DNA of 64,000 bases from Puccinia triticina (taxonomy: Eukaryota; Basidiomycota; Pucciniomycetes; Pucciniales; Pucciniaceae): the NCBI RefSeq assembly GCF_026914185.1, contig NC_070562.1, forward strand, positions 3,472,001 through 3,536,000, given 5' to 3'. A program made the translations under genes and the position numbers. Below, one piece after another: positions 1 to 11,539 of the stretch. Position 1 is the first letter of the stretch, and every line of letters begins with the position of its first letter. The notes under the pieces were generated by a model. It was not told the DNA's origin. It worked only from the letters and a program-made list of their open reading frames with translations, and did no database searches.

Positions 1-1335
1 TGCCCGGAGCTAAAGTTCCAACCTTCGGGCGGTCCTGACTTGCTGAGCTATGTTGCCTACCGGAGTAAGGCTCTACTTTGGGGAATGAGCTTGATTTGGT
101 CGGCTTGCTTGGAGCCTCGCGGTAAAGGACTGTTCCCCAAGTAATGAATACAGCCATGAGCTCGGCGATGAAAAAGAACGCCGAGAAAAAGCAAAATGAT
201 ATGTAAGGATGATAGTAAAGTGCCCATCTGTTATGAGACATGTAAAGCATGGCGGATATTAGTGAACAGGAAACAGCTTGTGATAGAATCGGCGTAGTGA
301 TGTTTAACATAGAAACACACCTAAGACCTTCCAAATGCGCATCGAAAGCAAGAGTAGCTTTGTAAATCTGGAGTTCTCCCCAGCCATCGCGCTCAAGTAG
401 TAAGGTCGGTGAGCTATATACATCTTGCCGCCCAACTTCAATCTTAGCATATGCAATTTTTGTGCGCTTCCCGAGAGAGGTGGGATGTATGATGCGGTGT
501 TCTAGGAGAGGTACCCTGATGTGCTGAACAGATGGGGGCGAGGAAAGGAAGAAGAGGGTTCGAAGGTATTTGAAGCCATGGAGCACGCGAGCAAATCCAG
601 GTTCGTAGATTAGAGAGGCGTGTCGGGAACTTTGATGCAGGGTGGTATTATGCGGATGCGTCGTAACAAGGGAGAAATGGACCATGAAGTTGCCTGAAAG
701 CTCCAGCGAAGCCACAAATTAGCACATCAGCGTGGAGTCCGTGGAGTCAGAAACTGGCGAGATGAGAAACTTGGTGACACACTGACCCAAATTCATGTTG
801 CGATCATTGGTTGGGACAGTCAGAAGGAGATGGACGTCGTACGCCTGATCAACAGTGATTTCAGGTGCAATCGAAGACAGGTCCATGGCCGCATACGGTA
901 CACGAGCTTCCCTGGAGCATACGAGAAACTTCTGGTAAGACTCTTTTGGAGATAGTAAGCAAATGTCGGAGAACAAACGTACCCGTACTGCAGCCAAACC
1001 GGCAAACGAAATCCAACGTGAGGGACATAGGCTCGGTAAAAGGTTATGTATGCGATGATACTGAGAAGCAAGCTAATGACAAAGATGAATCCCAAGATAA
1101 TTGATCCCAGAATGGATCGATGTGTATGGGGTGAGACGCAGAGTCGATAAAAAAAATTGAACAGGAGGAAGATGTAAGTGAACGGGTTGAGATAAGAAAG
1201 TACAACGATGGCTTGATCTGCTAGGGTGAAGATAGGTGAGGCCAAGCGGTTGAGAAAATCTTGGAAAGTGTCGATTTGAGAGCTCAGCCAGTCCTTCATT
1301 CGATCATCTGGAGCAAGGTTAGCACGAGCTGGCAT
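1..1335 (-). CDS. SEI1: Seipin family protein (lipid droplet assembly), partial at the 3' end
   Basis: Seipin is an ER membrane protein that sits at ER-lipid droplet contacts and controls droplet formation. Three exons read 1335..983, 911..787 and 693..1, with introns of 71 and 93 nt and clean GT..AG ends; the last exon is still open at the window edge, so the C-terminus is missing. Exon 1 gives a short cytosolic N-terminus and two strongly hydrophobic stretches (about residues 40-65 and 73-103), ending in the segment RAYVPHVGFRLP. Exon 2 holds the family hallmark (HLLLTVPTNDRNMNLG) and the splice joins it to NFMV, as expected for the lumenal beta-sandwich. Exon 3 ends in a second membrane region (about window positions 200-130) followed by a basic, serine-rich tail. 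Start chosen at the first ATG (1335). The family call rests on motif recognition and membrane topology. No neighbour shares the pathway. Confidence 0.86.
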
Positions 1336-4228
1336 GCTGGATGAGGTTTTGAGGACGAAATTTGATATTTCGAGGTAGCTTGGAGAGAAGCTTAAAGTGT
1401 GGTTGTCGCTTCGGGTCCTGCAAGTCGTTTGGAAACGAATCGATTGAAGACTGGACCAGCGAGCGGGCCGATGGGTTGGGGTTTTTGTGAAGAGGATTGA
1501 CCAGGCTACATTATCAACGTTGAGGAATCACAAGATGCGGTTCAAATTACACACAGCCGTTAGGAGTGGTAAGAAAAATCGTTTTCCCCAGCCTCAAATT
1601 AGAACGTACTCACAACCCAGAATATAAATGATTTGACTGAAGGAATGGTTTGGAAGTCTGTCCGGTGGCCAAACTTAACAGTTCAAAGAGCGATTGACGA
1701 ATATGATGGACCTATATAAAAATATCGACTTTTCTCTCAGTTGAATGATCGATTGAAATGAGTCCAGTTCAACTGAAGCTTACCCTCGATGTTCATCGAA
1801 AGTGGAAATCATCAAGTACCCCAAAATGCTGAGGATCGCCAATATGTGAGTTTTACACTCCCTTGCCAGGGGGATGATAGCAATGTATCTTCCAGCGCCT
1901 TTCGAGTGAGGTGTGGCTCAGCTTGCAAGTCGGGATATCTGGAAGATAGTTTCCACGAATACGACAGAAACAGGAAAAGCATCGGTCAATCTACTCTTCA
2001 AGCCGATGGTAATTAGGTACGATGATAAACTTTCGAGAATCGGTTATGAGCCTACCAGACCAGAATCCTTTCAGTTGTGACCGTCCGACCAAGTGTCAAC
2101 ACCTGCAGGAGAGGAGAACCGGTGGAGTTTGGGGTTTAGGGTCGAGATAAATTGGGAAGTGCGCTTATGGAGTGCCAAGTAGTGGTTATTGGTCTATGAC
2201 GTCACTCGCTCAGCCTCAACTCATGAGTCGAGGCAGTCGAGGCTTTCTTACGCCACATCTTCAGCCGGACTGATTTCCCGTCTCAGACTGTGCTAACAAC
2301 TGGTCACCGAACATGGCTTTCCTACTAATATCATCCAGCATTTCATAAACCAGGGATACAGCTCATGTGAACCCCAGTCCTGCAAACGTCTATCGAGGTG
2401 TGAATAGTCAGCAACCGTAGCAAGACTCGACCGAACAATGCCAAGCCCATCCTGGATGTCAAGTTGATCAGACTACATACTCCCCGCGACTTCCTGGCAT
2501 CATCTGAAGATGCCCATAGCTACTTGTACTTCGGAATTTGAGGTCGGCATGCTTCCTGCGCTTGGGATGATTGGATGCTTCCCTCATGATCATAAACCTC
2601 CGATGTGGTCAACTGGTCTCGTGCAAGATACGCTCGTCCAGGCCATATTGAGCCGTTTTTTCACATATGAAAATAGCTATTCAGGTCAATTCGCCACTAT
2701 CACCGTACAAAATATCGCAGATCGGGGTCAAAACTTGTGGTTTCTTTTGACTCATCCTCATTCATTCAGCCAAGCTCAAACTCCCCTTCAACATACCTGG
2801 TGAGTTGCCATGTCGTTTCTCCTGAGTGCTCCTGAGTGGTTGAGTTTAAGCTCGAGAGAAAAAAAAAGGACAGCATCAAAACTCACCATGGTAACTTGAA
2901 TCCATATACTCACAGTTCCAAAGGTTTTACTTGCAACAAAAGAGAAAGCAAAGTAAACTAACTCAAGCAAAAATGGGCAAAAATTGGTATGTACTTGAAC
3001 AAGGTCCCAAAGCATGTGGCTTGGATTGTGAGTTCCAACTCAACTTTCACTAAAGAAAATTGTATGTCAATTCTGAGCTTGAAGATTAAACCTAGTACCC
3101 ATGATCATCCTTTTATTTTGAAAAAATAGTTGAAGTAAGGCCCCATTTTTTTGTGTCCTAGTTGAGCATCATTAAATGTGCTGAATTGAACTAAAATATT
3201 GGTGAAATCTCAAAAGTATGTTCACACACCACAAGATACACATCACTTTTGACACTCAATGATGTCATAACACACATGGCCCAAAGATGTTTCACCCTCT
3301 TTCTGTGATAATAGTGCAACTACACAAATCTACAAACACCTGTTTTTTGCATAATAATTGAGCTAAATAATGTGTTTTTCATGACATAGGGAAATCCTTG
3401 CTTCAAAAGTTGTATTTCCACTAAGATTTGACTTGACTTCACTGTATTTATCACACTCAATTATGATGCAAGGCCAAATTCTTTCTCTATAAACAAGAAA
3501 TCATTACTCTCCTTCCATAGAGATTCTGTCATGACCTTTGGAGGGCTTTATCACGGATGGGTCTTGGAGCAGAGCCATTGGACAAAGGTGGGGGAAATTT
3601 GAGTGAAATTTGAGTGGGGCTTAGGTCCCGTGGGTAGTTCAACCAAGGTGGAAAGTTATAAGGTGGTTGAGGAAGGTAAGTCATTGAGAGAGTTCTAACT
3701 TCTTTGCAATTTTTGCATAAAATGTGGTGAGTTGGTGGAGTATGGGGAAGGATTCTGTCCCCTGTTGTAACATAAGTGTTATGTACTGCTGACGCTGTAA
3801 CACAACTTTTACTGACCTGTAGGTGATGTAACACAAGTGTTGCATACTGTTGCGTACCTTTGTACATATCTACATATAACTAAAGAAATGGCCTCTGGGG
3901 GCCAAACAAACCAGTACAAATATCTGTCAATGCAAGTCACGCCAGCGTCGATATCCTGTACAAAATCTGTCATGCAAGTAACACCGGCTTTGATGCTCTT
4001 TTTGTACATACTGACAAGTCCGTTCAACCCTGTTCATGAAGATTTGTGTGAGACATCACCATTGCAGTTTGGTTTGACCAGACTGCTTGACCAAGTTTGA
4101 ACAGACTCCCTCATCCATCTCTGAATCAGCAGTGATTGTTTAAACAGACTCCCTCAGTTCCGTCTTGGAATAACTCCAAATGCGTCCAAGCAGTGATCTG
4201 CTGGAGCAGACTGATAACTTTATCTGCA
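1336..4228. other. Intergenic, no gene recognised
   Basis: About 1.3-2.5 kb is of mixed composition and holds only short frames without splice support; it probably contains the seipin promoter and 5' UTR. From about 2.8 kb the DNA becomes AT-rich. Around 3769-3860 two degenerate direct copies of a TGTAACAyAAGTGTT motif lie 60 bp apart, suggesting decayed repeat DNA. I see no gene here. Confidence 0.5.
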
Positions 4229-4399
4229 TGCCTGCCTGCTCCCTTCAACGGACTCACTGGGGCATGTTGACTCTGTTCATTGGACTCTAGAAATTAGTCA
4301 CCCAGTCTGTTCAGGGTAACCAAATCCCTTCAACAGACTTGCTGAGGGATGTGTGGACTCCGTTCAATGGACTCTCTTAGGAATGGTCACCCAGTCCGT
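4229..4399. repeat. Two degenerate tandem copies of a roughly 90-bp unit
   Basis: The segments at about 4229-4317 and 4319-4399 align with each other: both start with CCCTTCAACrGACT, share a GACTCyGTTCAwTGGACTCT core and end with TCACCCAGTCyGTT. The second copy runs directly into the solo LTR at 4400. Similar GACTCCCTCA phrases occur just upstream (4105-4165), so the repeat may once have been longer. Confidence 0.6.
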
Positions 4400-5324
4400 T
4401 GTGGAACTACTCAAGGTGGGAATAGAGCTTGTAAGGGAGATGGATAGCAAAACTAGTACTAATGTAAGCTATGCAAGGGTGCTGGTGAGGCTTCCTTCCT
4501 GAATAAATGCTGAGGGGATGAGAGTAACACTAAGAAAAAGGAAAAGGGTGTGGCTGATTTCTGCTTGATCTTAGGGGGCTAGTACTATGAGCTGAACTAA
4601 TGTTTGACTACTGAAGGTGAGAGGGTTGGGTAGATGATTGATGAAGGGGAAGAAATGGCAATGGTTCAATAGCAATGGTGAGTTCAGAGGTTCAATGGGC
4701 AATGTTCAATAGCAATAGGTTGGGAAGCAATAGCAATGATTTCAATAAGAAATGGTTGATGAGGAATTTCTACTATAATTTCTGCATGCTCTACAAGTAG
4801 GGGGGGGAAACAATTTTTCTTATTTTCAGCTGAAAGATGAGCAATCAAGAGAAATTCTGGCTATGGGAAGAAAGACTGTACAAATGGGGAAGATGATGTG
4901 AATATAGTGACAACTTGTAATGATAAGCACTACTGAAAGAGGTAAGCACAGATCCAATGATGTAATGTGTGCAATAGGCATAGTACATGATGAGCAGTGT
5001 ATGTAAAGGTTTTAATATGTGAGAAGATATCTGTAAATGGAATGTACTATAATGATTTAAGTAAGTCACTCATGAAATGAATGTTTTAACTAATGAAGAC
5101 TGTAAGTTTTCTGTAAATCTTATATCCTTTATAACTATTGAACCATTGAAGATAAAGGGGTACTATGTTTGAGTGGCTATGGGTGAAATGAGGCGTAGAA
5201 TCTGAATATGCAATAATGATGCAGTATTTGTGAAGGGTTATGAGGTAATGGGCAATGTAATGATGAAGATATGTAAAGAAAAGATACTATAAATACTACT
5301 TGTGGCTTGGGATGGAGCACCACA
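4400..5324. mobile_element. Solo LTR of the Ty3/gypsy family found complete at 7595-18239
   Basis: This 925-bp block starts TGTGGAACTACTC and ends GCACCACA, the same termini as the two LTRs of the full element, and shares long stretches with them (for example the segment starting CACTAGTACTAATG). It is flanked by a 4-bp direct repeat CCGT (4396-4399 and 5325-5328). No internal region follows, so it is a solo LTR left by recombination between the two LTRs of an older insertion. It has many more differences from the two full-length LTRs than they have from each other, so it is older. Confidence 0.88.
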
Positions 5325-6878
5325 CCGTCCAAGCAGATTGCTTAGGTGGACATCCACACCTAATCAATCTCCCTGGGTAATCAACCTCATCGTCCATTTC
5401 CATGTCAATTCTGCTTCATTGGACTTGGCTAAACACAAGAAACCAAGTCTGTTGAAGCAATCTGCTTCATCAAACACCGCTACACCCAACAAATAATTAT
5501 GTTGTGCTTTGTCTGACTTGGTTATACATCTACAACCCTGAGGATTTTAATTGTCTGTATCTCCATCTCAGAACATATATAACCACACATTGTGCTGTTA
5601 GTTCCCTCAACAAATCCACTCATCAGACACCACCCATTGCCTTTGATTAGTATACTGTCCCCTTCATCATCACACCTCATAATTTCCCCCTCACCACACC
5701 TCAATGAACTTCCTCATTCCAATTCTCAAATCTTTCCTTTTTTCATTGCAAAACTTCAACAATCCAATGAACAGTTGAGAACAGCTTATCTTGAGGAACG
5801 GCAAGCTAGATTCAGAGAAAGTCAACAATCTGTTGCAGTATCTTCTTCCCCTTCATTGTCATTTCACAATATACAAAACAAGGCTGTCACAAAAAGGGGT
5901 CTTATTGATCCTCATGTTCATTCTAAAACAAGAATGTCTCATATATACAATGATCTGAATAATCTTCATGTACACAATACCATCAGGACAGGATCATTTG
6001 TGGACAACAATTTTGGTGGCCAACAGACCAGCCACTTTATGGAATTTGCGAACAGGATAGCTCCTGAGAGGCAAGTTGGTAGATTTGATGTGTGTTTGGC
6101 ACCCGCGGTGGCGTTGCTAAAGCGGGTTTGGGGTGCTATATCTGGTTTAGCACCTGCAGTGGAGATGCTCTAAGGAAGGGATTGATTCCCCAGATTGTTG
6201 ATGCAAGCATTGTCAACTCTTACTTCTGGAGATACTTTCAACAAAATATCATCTGCCTTTCAGTGAACACTAGGGAAAAGCCGCGGCAGGGCCGCGGTTT
6301 ATAACTTAAGATCATATGTATTGACTGCAAACGGCACTTACAAAGAGATATGACCAAGAGTGGTGATTCAAAGGAAAATAAGTGTATAGCCGGGGGTGGA
6401 CCTGAATAAGGGATGACTTAAAGGAGTTGGCTCACCACAATACACAGCAGATGCTTTTATTTCAAAGGTAACTTGTCAGAAGCAATCCACTCAGCTGCTA
6501 AATACCAAGTTGAATTCAAACAGTCAACTTGCAATCAGGAATTCAACTGCCTGCTGGACAGATCAAATTAGGAAATGTAAACAGCACCAAATACAGGCCT
6601 ATCCTGGTTGTAAAAGCAGTGTGGCCTGAGGCAGTCAAAATCATTGCAAAATCAAAAGCAAAGAACCAAAAATGTAGCAGAAGTAAAATGCAACAGGTGC
6701 CGGCCCGAGCCATTCCCGCCACAGCCGCAGACATGCACATTTCATAGTGTGAATCTTAAAAATTCTGTGAGTTTTGGCTGGTTCCCTAAATGTTACCGTC
6801 CTGGCATCTCAGATCACTGACTCATGTGCTGGAGCAGGATCTGGACATACTGTTGGAACTGTTGGAATGGTAGCTTGC
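5325..6878. other. No confirmed gene; decayed coding-like stretch at 5592-6173
   Basis: A 193-codon plus-strand frame at 5592-6173 lacks an ATG start and shows a short Q/E/R-rich helical segment (about 5740-5830) but no domain that I recognise. The segment 6460-6630 can be read as a cysteine-bearing peptide, possibly the upstream exon of the broken gene at 7327. A small inverted pair TGCTAAA/TTTAGCA lies near 6115-6155. Confidence 0.35.
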
Positions 6879-7255
6879 AGCAACGGTGAAACAGATACTA
6901 TACAATACAGTATCTTCAGATACTTGTGTATTGTATCTGTTGAAAAATACAAAATTTTAAATACAAATGTATTGTATCTGCCTGAAGATACAATACCATA
7001 GTATTGTATCAATAAATTATTAAAACTTGATTTTCTTGTTTTTGGCCACTGTGGACTGTATACAGAAAAACTAGCAAAAAACGTAAAAATAAAGTATCTT
7101 GTATTGGGCTGTATTTGCAACAAGATACCAAAGTTTGAATACATTTGTATAGTATTGCTCTTTGAATACAATACAAATAAATAGTATTGGGTGCAAAACA
7201 GATACAAATACAGGCAGATATAGATACATGTATTGTATTTGTTTCAGCGTTGCTC
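6879..7255. mobile_element. AT-rich foldback MITE with imperfect terminal inverted repeats
   Basis: The ends share AGCAACGSTGAAACARATAC in inverted orientation (left 6879-6898, right 7236-7255), and the similarity continues inwards through CAATAC and GTATCT words. The interior is dominated by GATACAATAC/GTATTGTATC words that can pair with each other. I found no convincing target duplication, so the exact ends are uncertain. It sits in what may be an intron of the broken gene at 7327. Confidence 0.5.
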
Positions 7256-7326
7256 GCAGGAATGATGATTTTATTACAAGTAATGAAATCATGTATATAA
7301 AATATGTTCAATATTTTCTGTGACAG

Positions 7327-7594
7327 TTGTTGCGGTCGAGAACTACGCATATGTCACAACACATACCACCGCTCTTGCTGTGAAGGACTTGCAAAAAAGA
7401 GACGGCCAATGGTATTGGAGGGCCTGTGGGGAAGCAACTCTCTGTGTTACCAATAGAAATGCAATGGCACTTCCTGGTACAACAGCTTCTGGGCTGATTT
7501 TGCAAAGTAGAATAGTATTCTTTGAGGATAAACATTGTGGTCTACAATGTGAGAATGAAGGCTGGTTGGCTGGTAAAGAATGTCCGCTAACCGC
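7327..7594 (+). pseudogene. Cysteine-containing open frame cut by the gypsy insertion near its 3' end
   Basis: An acceptor-like TGTGACAG at 7321-7326 is followed by an open frame of about 90 codons containing ACGEATLC, HCGLQC and KECP. The frame is interrupted at 7594 by the retrotransposon. When one copy of the CCGC target duplication is removed, the same frame continues at 18244 for about ten codons and stops at 18275-18277. This continuity suggests that a real coding exon was hit close to its stop codon. Upstream exons and a signal peptide could not be defined. The protein is not recognised; a small secreted cysteine-rich protein is one possibility. Confidence 0.4.
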
Positions 7595-8556
7595 TGTGGA
7601 ACTACTCAAAGGGGAGAATAGAGCTTGGAAGGGAAATGTATAGCAACACTAGTACTAATGTAAGCTATGCAAGGGTGCTGATGAGGCTGCCTTCCTGACT
7701 AATGCTGAGGGGATGAGAGTAACACTAAGAAAAAGAAGAAAAAGGTGTGGCTGATTTCTGCTTGATCTTAGGAGCTAGTACTATGAGCTTTAACTACTGA
7801 CTACTGAGGGTAAGAGAGTTGGAGGAGTGATGAGAGTGGGGAATGCAATGGCAAGGTTTAATGGCAAGGGGTTGATGAGAATGGGCACTTATAATTTCTG
7901 TATCTAAAATTATCTATATATTCTGCATGAGGTACAAGTGAGGGGGGAAAGACAGTTCTTATATGAAGGAAGGATGAGCACAGACAATGAGGAGTTCTGG
8001 CTATGAGAATGAAGGTTGTACAAATGAGGAAGAGTGATGTGAACATAGTAACAGTATGTAATGATGAGCAATGCTGAAAGGGGAATGCTGGTTATGGGAA
8101 TAAAAGAATGTACTAATGGGGAAGAGTGATGAGAACATAGTAACTACTTGTAATGATGAGCACTACTGAAAAAAGGTAAGCACAGATCCAATGATGTAAT
8201 GTGTACAATAGGCATAGTACATAATGAGAAATGTATGTAAAGGGTTTAGTATGTGAGAATAAATATGTAAAAGGAATTTACTGTAATGATTCAAGTAGGT
8301 TACTAATGAAATGAGTATTGTAACTAATGAAGAACGTAGGTTGTCTGTAAGTCTTATATCCTTTATAACTACTGAACCATTGAAGATAAGGGGGTACTAT
8401 GTATGAGTGACTATAGGTAAAATTTGGCGTAGAATCTGAATATGCAATAATAATGAGGTATTTGTGAAGGGTTATGGGGAAATGGGCAATGTAATGATGA
8501 ATATATGTAAAGAAAAGCAATAAAATACTACTTATGGTTTGGAATGGAGCACCACA
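7595..8556 (-). repeat. 3' LTR of the gypsy element
   Basis: A 962-bp direct copy of 17279-18239, with the termini TGTGGAACTACTC...GCACCACA on the plus strand. Short open frames inside it are identical or nearly identical in the two LTRs and are not genes. Confidence 0.93.
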
Positions 8557-8565
8557 TCCTCCCCC
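8557..8565 (-). other. Polypurine tract of the gypsy element
   Basis: On the minus strand GGGGGAGGA directly precedes the 3' LTR start (TGTGGTGCTCC), the expected site for plus-strand priming in reverse transcription. This also fixes the LTR boundary and the element's orientation. Confidence 0.8.
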
Positions 8566-9671
8566 AACTTATTGTCTGTCCCCAGGCAATGCACCAAAGA
8601 GAAGAGTGATCCAGAAAGAGTTGAAGAATGTTGAGTCCAAGAGTCCAAAGTCCAAAATCCAGTGTTCTTCCTCCAAAAGGTGAAATCCAAAGTCCTGAGT
8701 AGCAGTCCAAATCCAGAGTCCAGTGTCCAAAGCCAAAATAGAATCCAAGTATAATCCAAGTCCAGTATATCTGAGTCCAAGGTATCCAAGTCCAATCCAA
8801 AGTCCAATAGTCCTATGTATCCAGAGTATCCATAGTCCAGTATCCAATCCAAAGAGTCCAGTATCCAAAAGAAGGTCCAATTATCAATGAGGGGTAAATG
8901 TTTAAGAAGATCTAACTCTGCTGAAGGCAATATCCTTGAGACAGACACATATTAGACTAGATTCCATTCTGAAGAATACACTAATTTTCCTGCCTAACTG
9001 AGGCAAATGGAAGAATGCAATGATTGATGATGATTGATTGATGGGGTTGATAATTGTAATTTCTGAAGGTTGTGAATGATTTGAAGTTGAATAACTGAAT
9101 TTCTGAGTATCTGAATATATATTGTAGAGTTCTGTGAAGAGAAGTTGAAGTCCAGAGAAGTTGATAAGTTGTCCAAAGAATATTCTTGCTCAAATTGAGT
9201 GGTTTCTGAGCTGCCATGTGTTGGAAGAAATTGATTATAATGGTGAATGAATGACTGTTTGAATTGATGGTTCAATAATTCTTAGAATACATGGTGAAGA
9301 TGATGAGGAAATTCCAGTATTGAGGTGGTTGGATGTCCAGTAATTGCTATGGGATGGTAAGGAATGATGATGGATGATTGGATGATTGATAATTGTCCAT
9401 GAGGAATGAATGAATGATTTCTTCTTTTCTTTCTGATGATGGAGGGGAAAAAATCCCTCCTCTCCCCTCCCAGGAGGAATCATTGATAATGGTCTTTTAT
9501 TTCAACATTTATACGAAAAAAAAGCCTTGAATTTTGTCCAGATGAGGAATGGAACCTGGGTCCATGCGCGTGTGCTGTCGCAAGAGGGGTCCTGATGTCT
9601 GAGCAGGGGCTCCGTGCGGGAGGCGCGCATGCGGACTGACGAAAAGAAAAGTAGGAAATGGTTGACCTGTA

Positions 9672-10100
9672 TCTTCGGAACGGCTCGATGAAATTTCTTG
9701 AAACCGAGTTCATTCGAAAGATACGATTCTCTAGATTAAAATGGTATATAATAATTATTTTTAAGGGTTGAGTATCGATTGTGTAGGGCCGGTTAAAGAT
9801 CCAAGCGAGATCCGCGGGTGCGCGTAGTAGTAACACCGCGTCAATATAAGGCAAACTGTTTTCGGATATAACTCAGCTTTCAGTCGATGGAATTGTCTAA
9901 TTCCGGATTCGTTTGAAAGAACGGAAAGAGAAGATGAATTAAGGATTACGGTATATTTAGAATTAATTCGACCGATAGGTCGCCGTGAACACTGAATGAA
10001 AGTTGTGAATGAGCCCGTGGAAACACTAGGGTGACTTTGAGCGCGTATAATTCCGAAACCGCTCGATAGAATCGGCTGAAACCGAGTTCAAACGAAAGGT
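9672..10100. repeat. Three degenerate motif copies about 188 bp apart, inside the gypsy element
   Basis: Copies at about 9672-9725, 9861-9918 and 10048-10100 share a TTCsGAAcCGCTCGAT...GAAACCGAGTTCAwwCGAAAG layout; the middle copy is the most diverged. The spacing is 189 and 187 bp. They lie between the 3' LTR side and the promoter of the antisense gene at 10536, in DNA of higher GC than the rest of the element. Confidence 0.55.
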
Positions 10101-10449
10101 GAGATCGGGAAGATGAAAACTGGAAAGATTAATGTTAATTTTGAGGTCGGCCGAATCGTTATTGGAATGGTTCAAAGTTTCATTATGATTTCCGCGGTTT
10201 CCGCCGCAAGGGAGTTGAAATTAAAGGAATACATAATGAAATAAGCCAAAGGTACCGCCAAGAAACTGTCCAAATGGACTCCTGAAGCTGGCCATTCGAC
10301 TGAAAAAGATTTTAGGAATAATGAATGACGTGTAGGCAATCCAAAAGTGATCCAAGGATTAATTAAACTGGGTCAAACACCAGAGTCAATAATAAAGAAA
10401 TGAAAGAAAAACCGCGCCAAATGCTTCTGAAATGTGAAGGCGTCCATAG

Positions 10450-10486
10450 TGACGTCATAGAATGAAGAGGAGAACGTAAATATAAG
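10450..10486 (+). promoter_or_regulatory. CRE-like site plus TATA box ahead of the antisense gene
   Basis: A perfect TGACGTCA palindrome (10450-10457), the classic ATF/CREB bZIP site, is followed by TAAATATAAG (10477-10486). The ATG of the antisense gene lies 50 bp further on, a plausible core promoter geometry. Confidence 0.5.
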
Positions 10487-10535
10487 GCCCTGGTCATCGG
10501 CCAACGGAAAGTTCCGTTATCCATCATTATCCGTA

Positions 10536-11539
10536 ATGTTATTCTTCAACGCCTCCTCCCCGCCATCGTCGTCTCAAGAAAACCTTAGTACTCCTGTGAA
10601 TCACCCGTCAGATACCTCCGTCTCGTCATCGCATCTAGACGAAGAGGCCGCCGTTAGACCGTCTTATGAAATACCGTTCTCTATTCGAAGAGTGCACTCG
10701 TTCGTCGACAACGTCCACGCGTACAACGCTGGCATGCGGGATAGCTTCAAGCCCAAAGAGGTCGATGCCTTGCGCCGTTACATCCAACAAGGACTCCTTT
10801 CCTTTGCTCGCGAGGACCTGGACGACCCGGTTGCCGCACGAAACGCACGCCTTAGGTTGTATAGCCGGTTCCACGACGCTTTTGCACATGTATGTTGACT
10901 TGATTCTGTATGTATATGAAGAGAATTTTTAGAGAGAGAGATTTGATTACAATACTAATATTTTTTATTCCTGTTTTATTTTGATTTTTAGATGGATACT
11001 CATTCCATCATAGAGGCCATGGTTGAGGAAACTGAGGAGAGGAATGCCCTGGAGCTATTAAGGATGAGGGACCAAGTGGAAGAGGAAGAAGATGGTTGGA
11101 GGGTAGAAGCAGAAATGGAGAGGATAAGAGCTGAAGGTAAGTTCTAATATATTCTATTTTTTTATTCTTTATTGAGGATTTTTACTAATGTTATGCTTTA
11201 ATTTTATTTTTATGTCTTTTGATTTTATTTTTTTATTTTTAGATAAGGAGAAGGGAAAAGAGAAGGAGAAGGAGAAGGAGGAAAGTGAAATGGAAGAGGG
11301 TGATGTAATGATAAAAGAAGAAGAGGTGAGCTTTTGATTCTATATTTAGTTATTTTATTTGAGATTGTTTGCAGCTGATTTATATTGATTTGTTTCTGAT
11401 TTGTTTCTGATTTGTTTATAGATTTGATTTTGATTTTGTTTTTATGTTATTGTGTAAGAAGATGAGAAAGAGAAAAAGAGAAGAGAAATGCATTGATTAT
11501 TCCTTGTTTATTGTTTTCACCTGGAGTGGTATTCCTTGA
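10536..11539 (+). CDS. Antisense spliced gene inside the gypsy element, function unknown
   Basis: Exons 10536..10889, 10992..11136 and 11243..11325, then probably 11459..11539, join with GT..AG introns and matching phases (about 220 aa). The first part is serine-rich, then comes a charged segment (about residues 48-118) with RRVHSFVDNVHAYNAGMRD-type helices, a helical E/R-rich stretch, and a lysine/glutamate tail (KEK repeats). The last exon is uncertain because an alternative acceptor at 11421 stops at once. As drawn, its 3' end overlaps the gag-pol 3' end tail to tail. It is in the opposite orientation to gag-pol, occupies the slot where env-like genes may sit, and has its own promoter-like sequence at 10450. 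I do not recognise the family. It could be a captured host gene or an antisense regulator of the element. Confidence 0.6.

Noticed and set aside
3529..4100. Overlapping frames on both strands of 70-112 codons
   Set aside because: Decayed repeat DNA with short direct repeats; no start context or domain.
7858..8520. Short minus-strand frames that occur again at 17542-18203
   Set aside because: They lie inside the two LTRs and are duplicated for that reason; not genes.
8532..8948. Minus-strand frames with LDxxxWILD repeats
   Set aside because: Produced by a low-complexity TCCAAAGTCCA-type repeat next to the 3' LTR; no start context and no family.
9480..9640. tRNA-like B-box (GGTTCCATTCC) on the minus strand followed by a T-run
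   Set aside because: No matching A-box or cloverleaf could be drawn, so neither a tRNA nor a SINE is supported.
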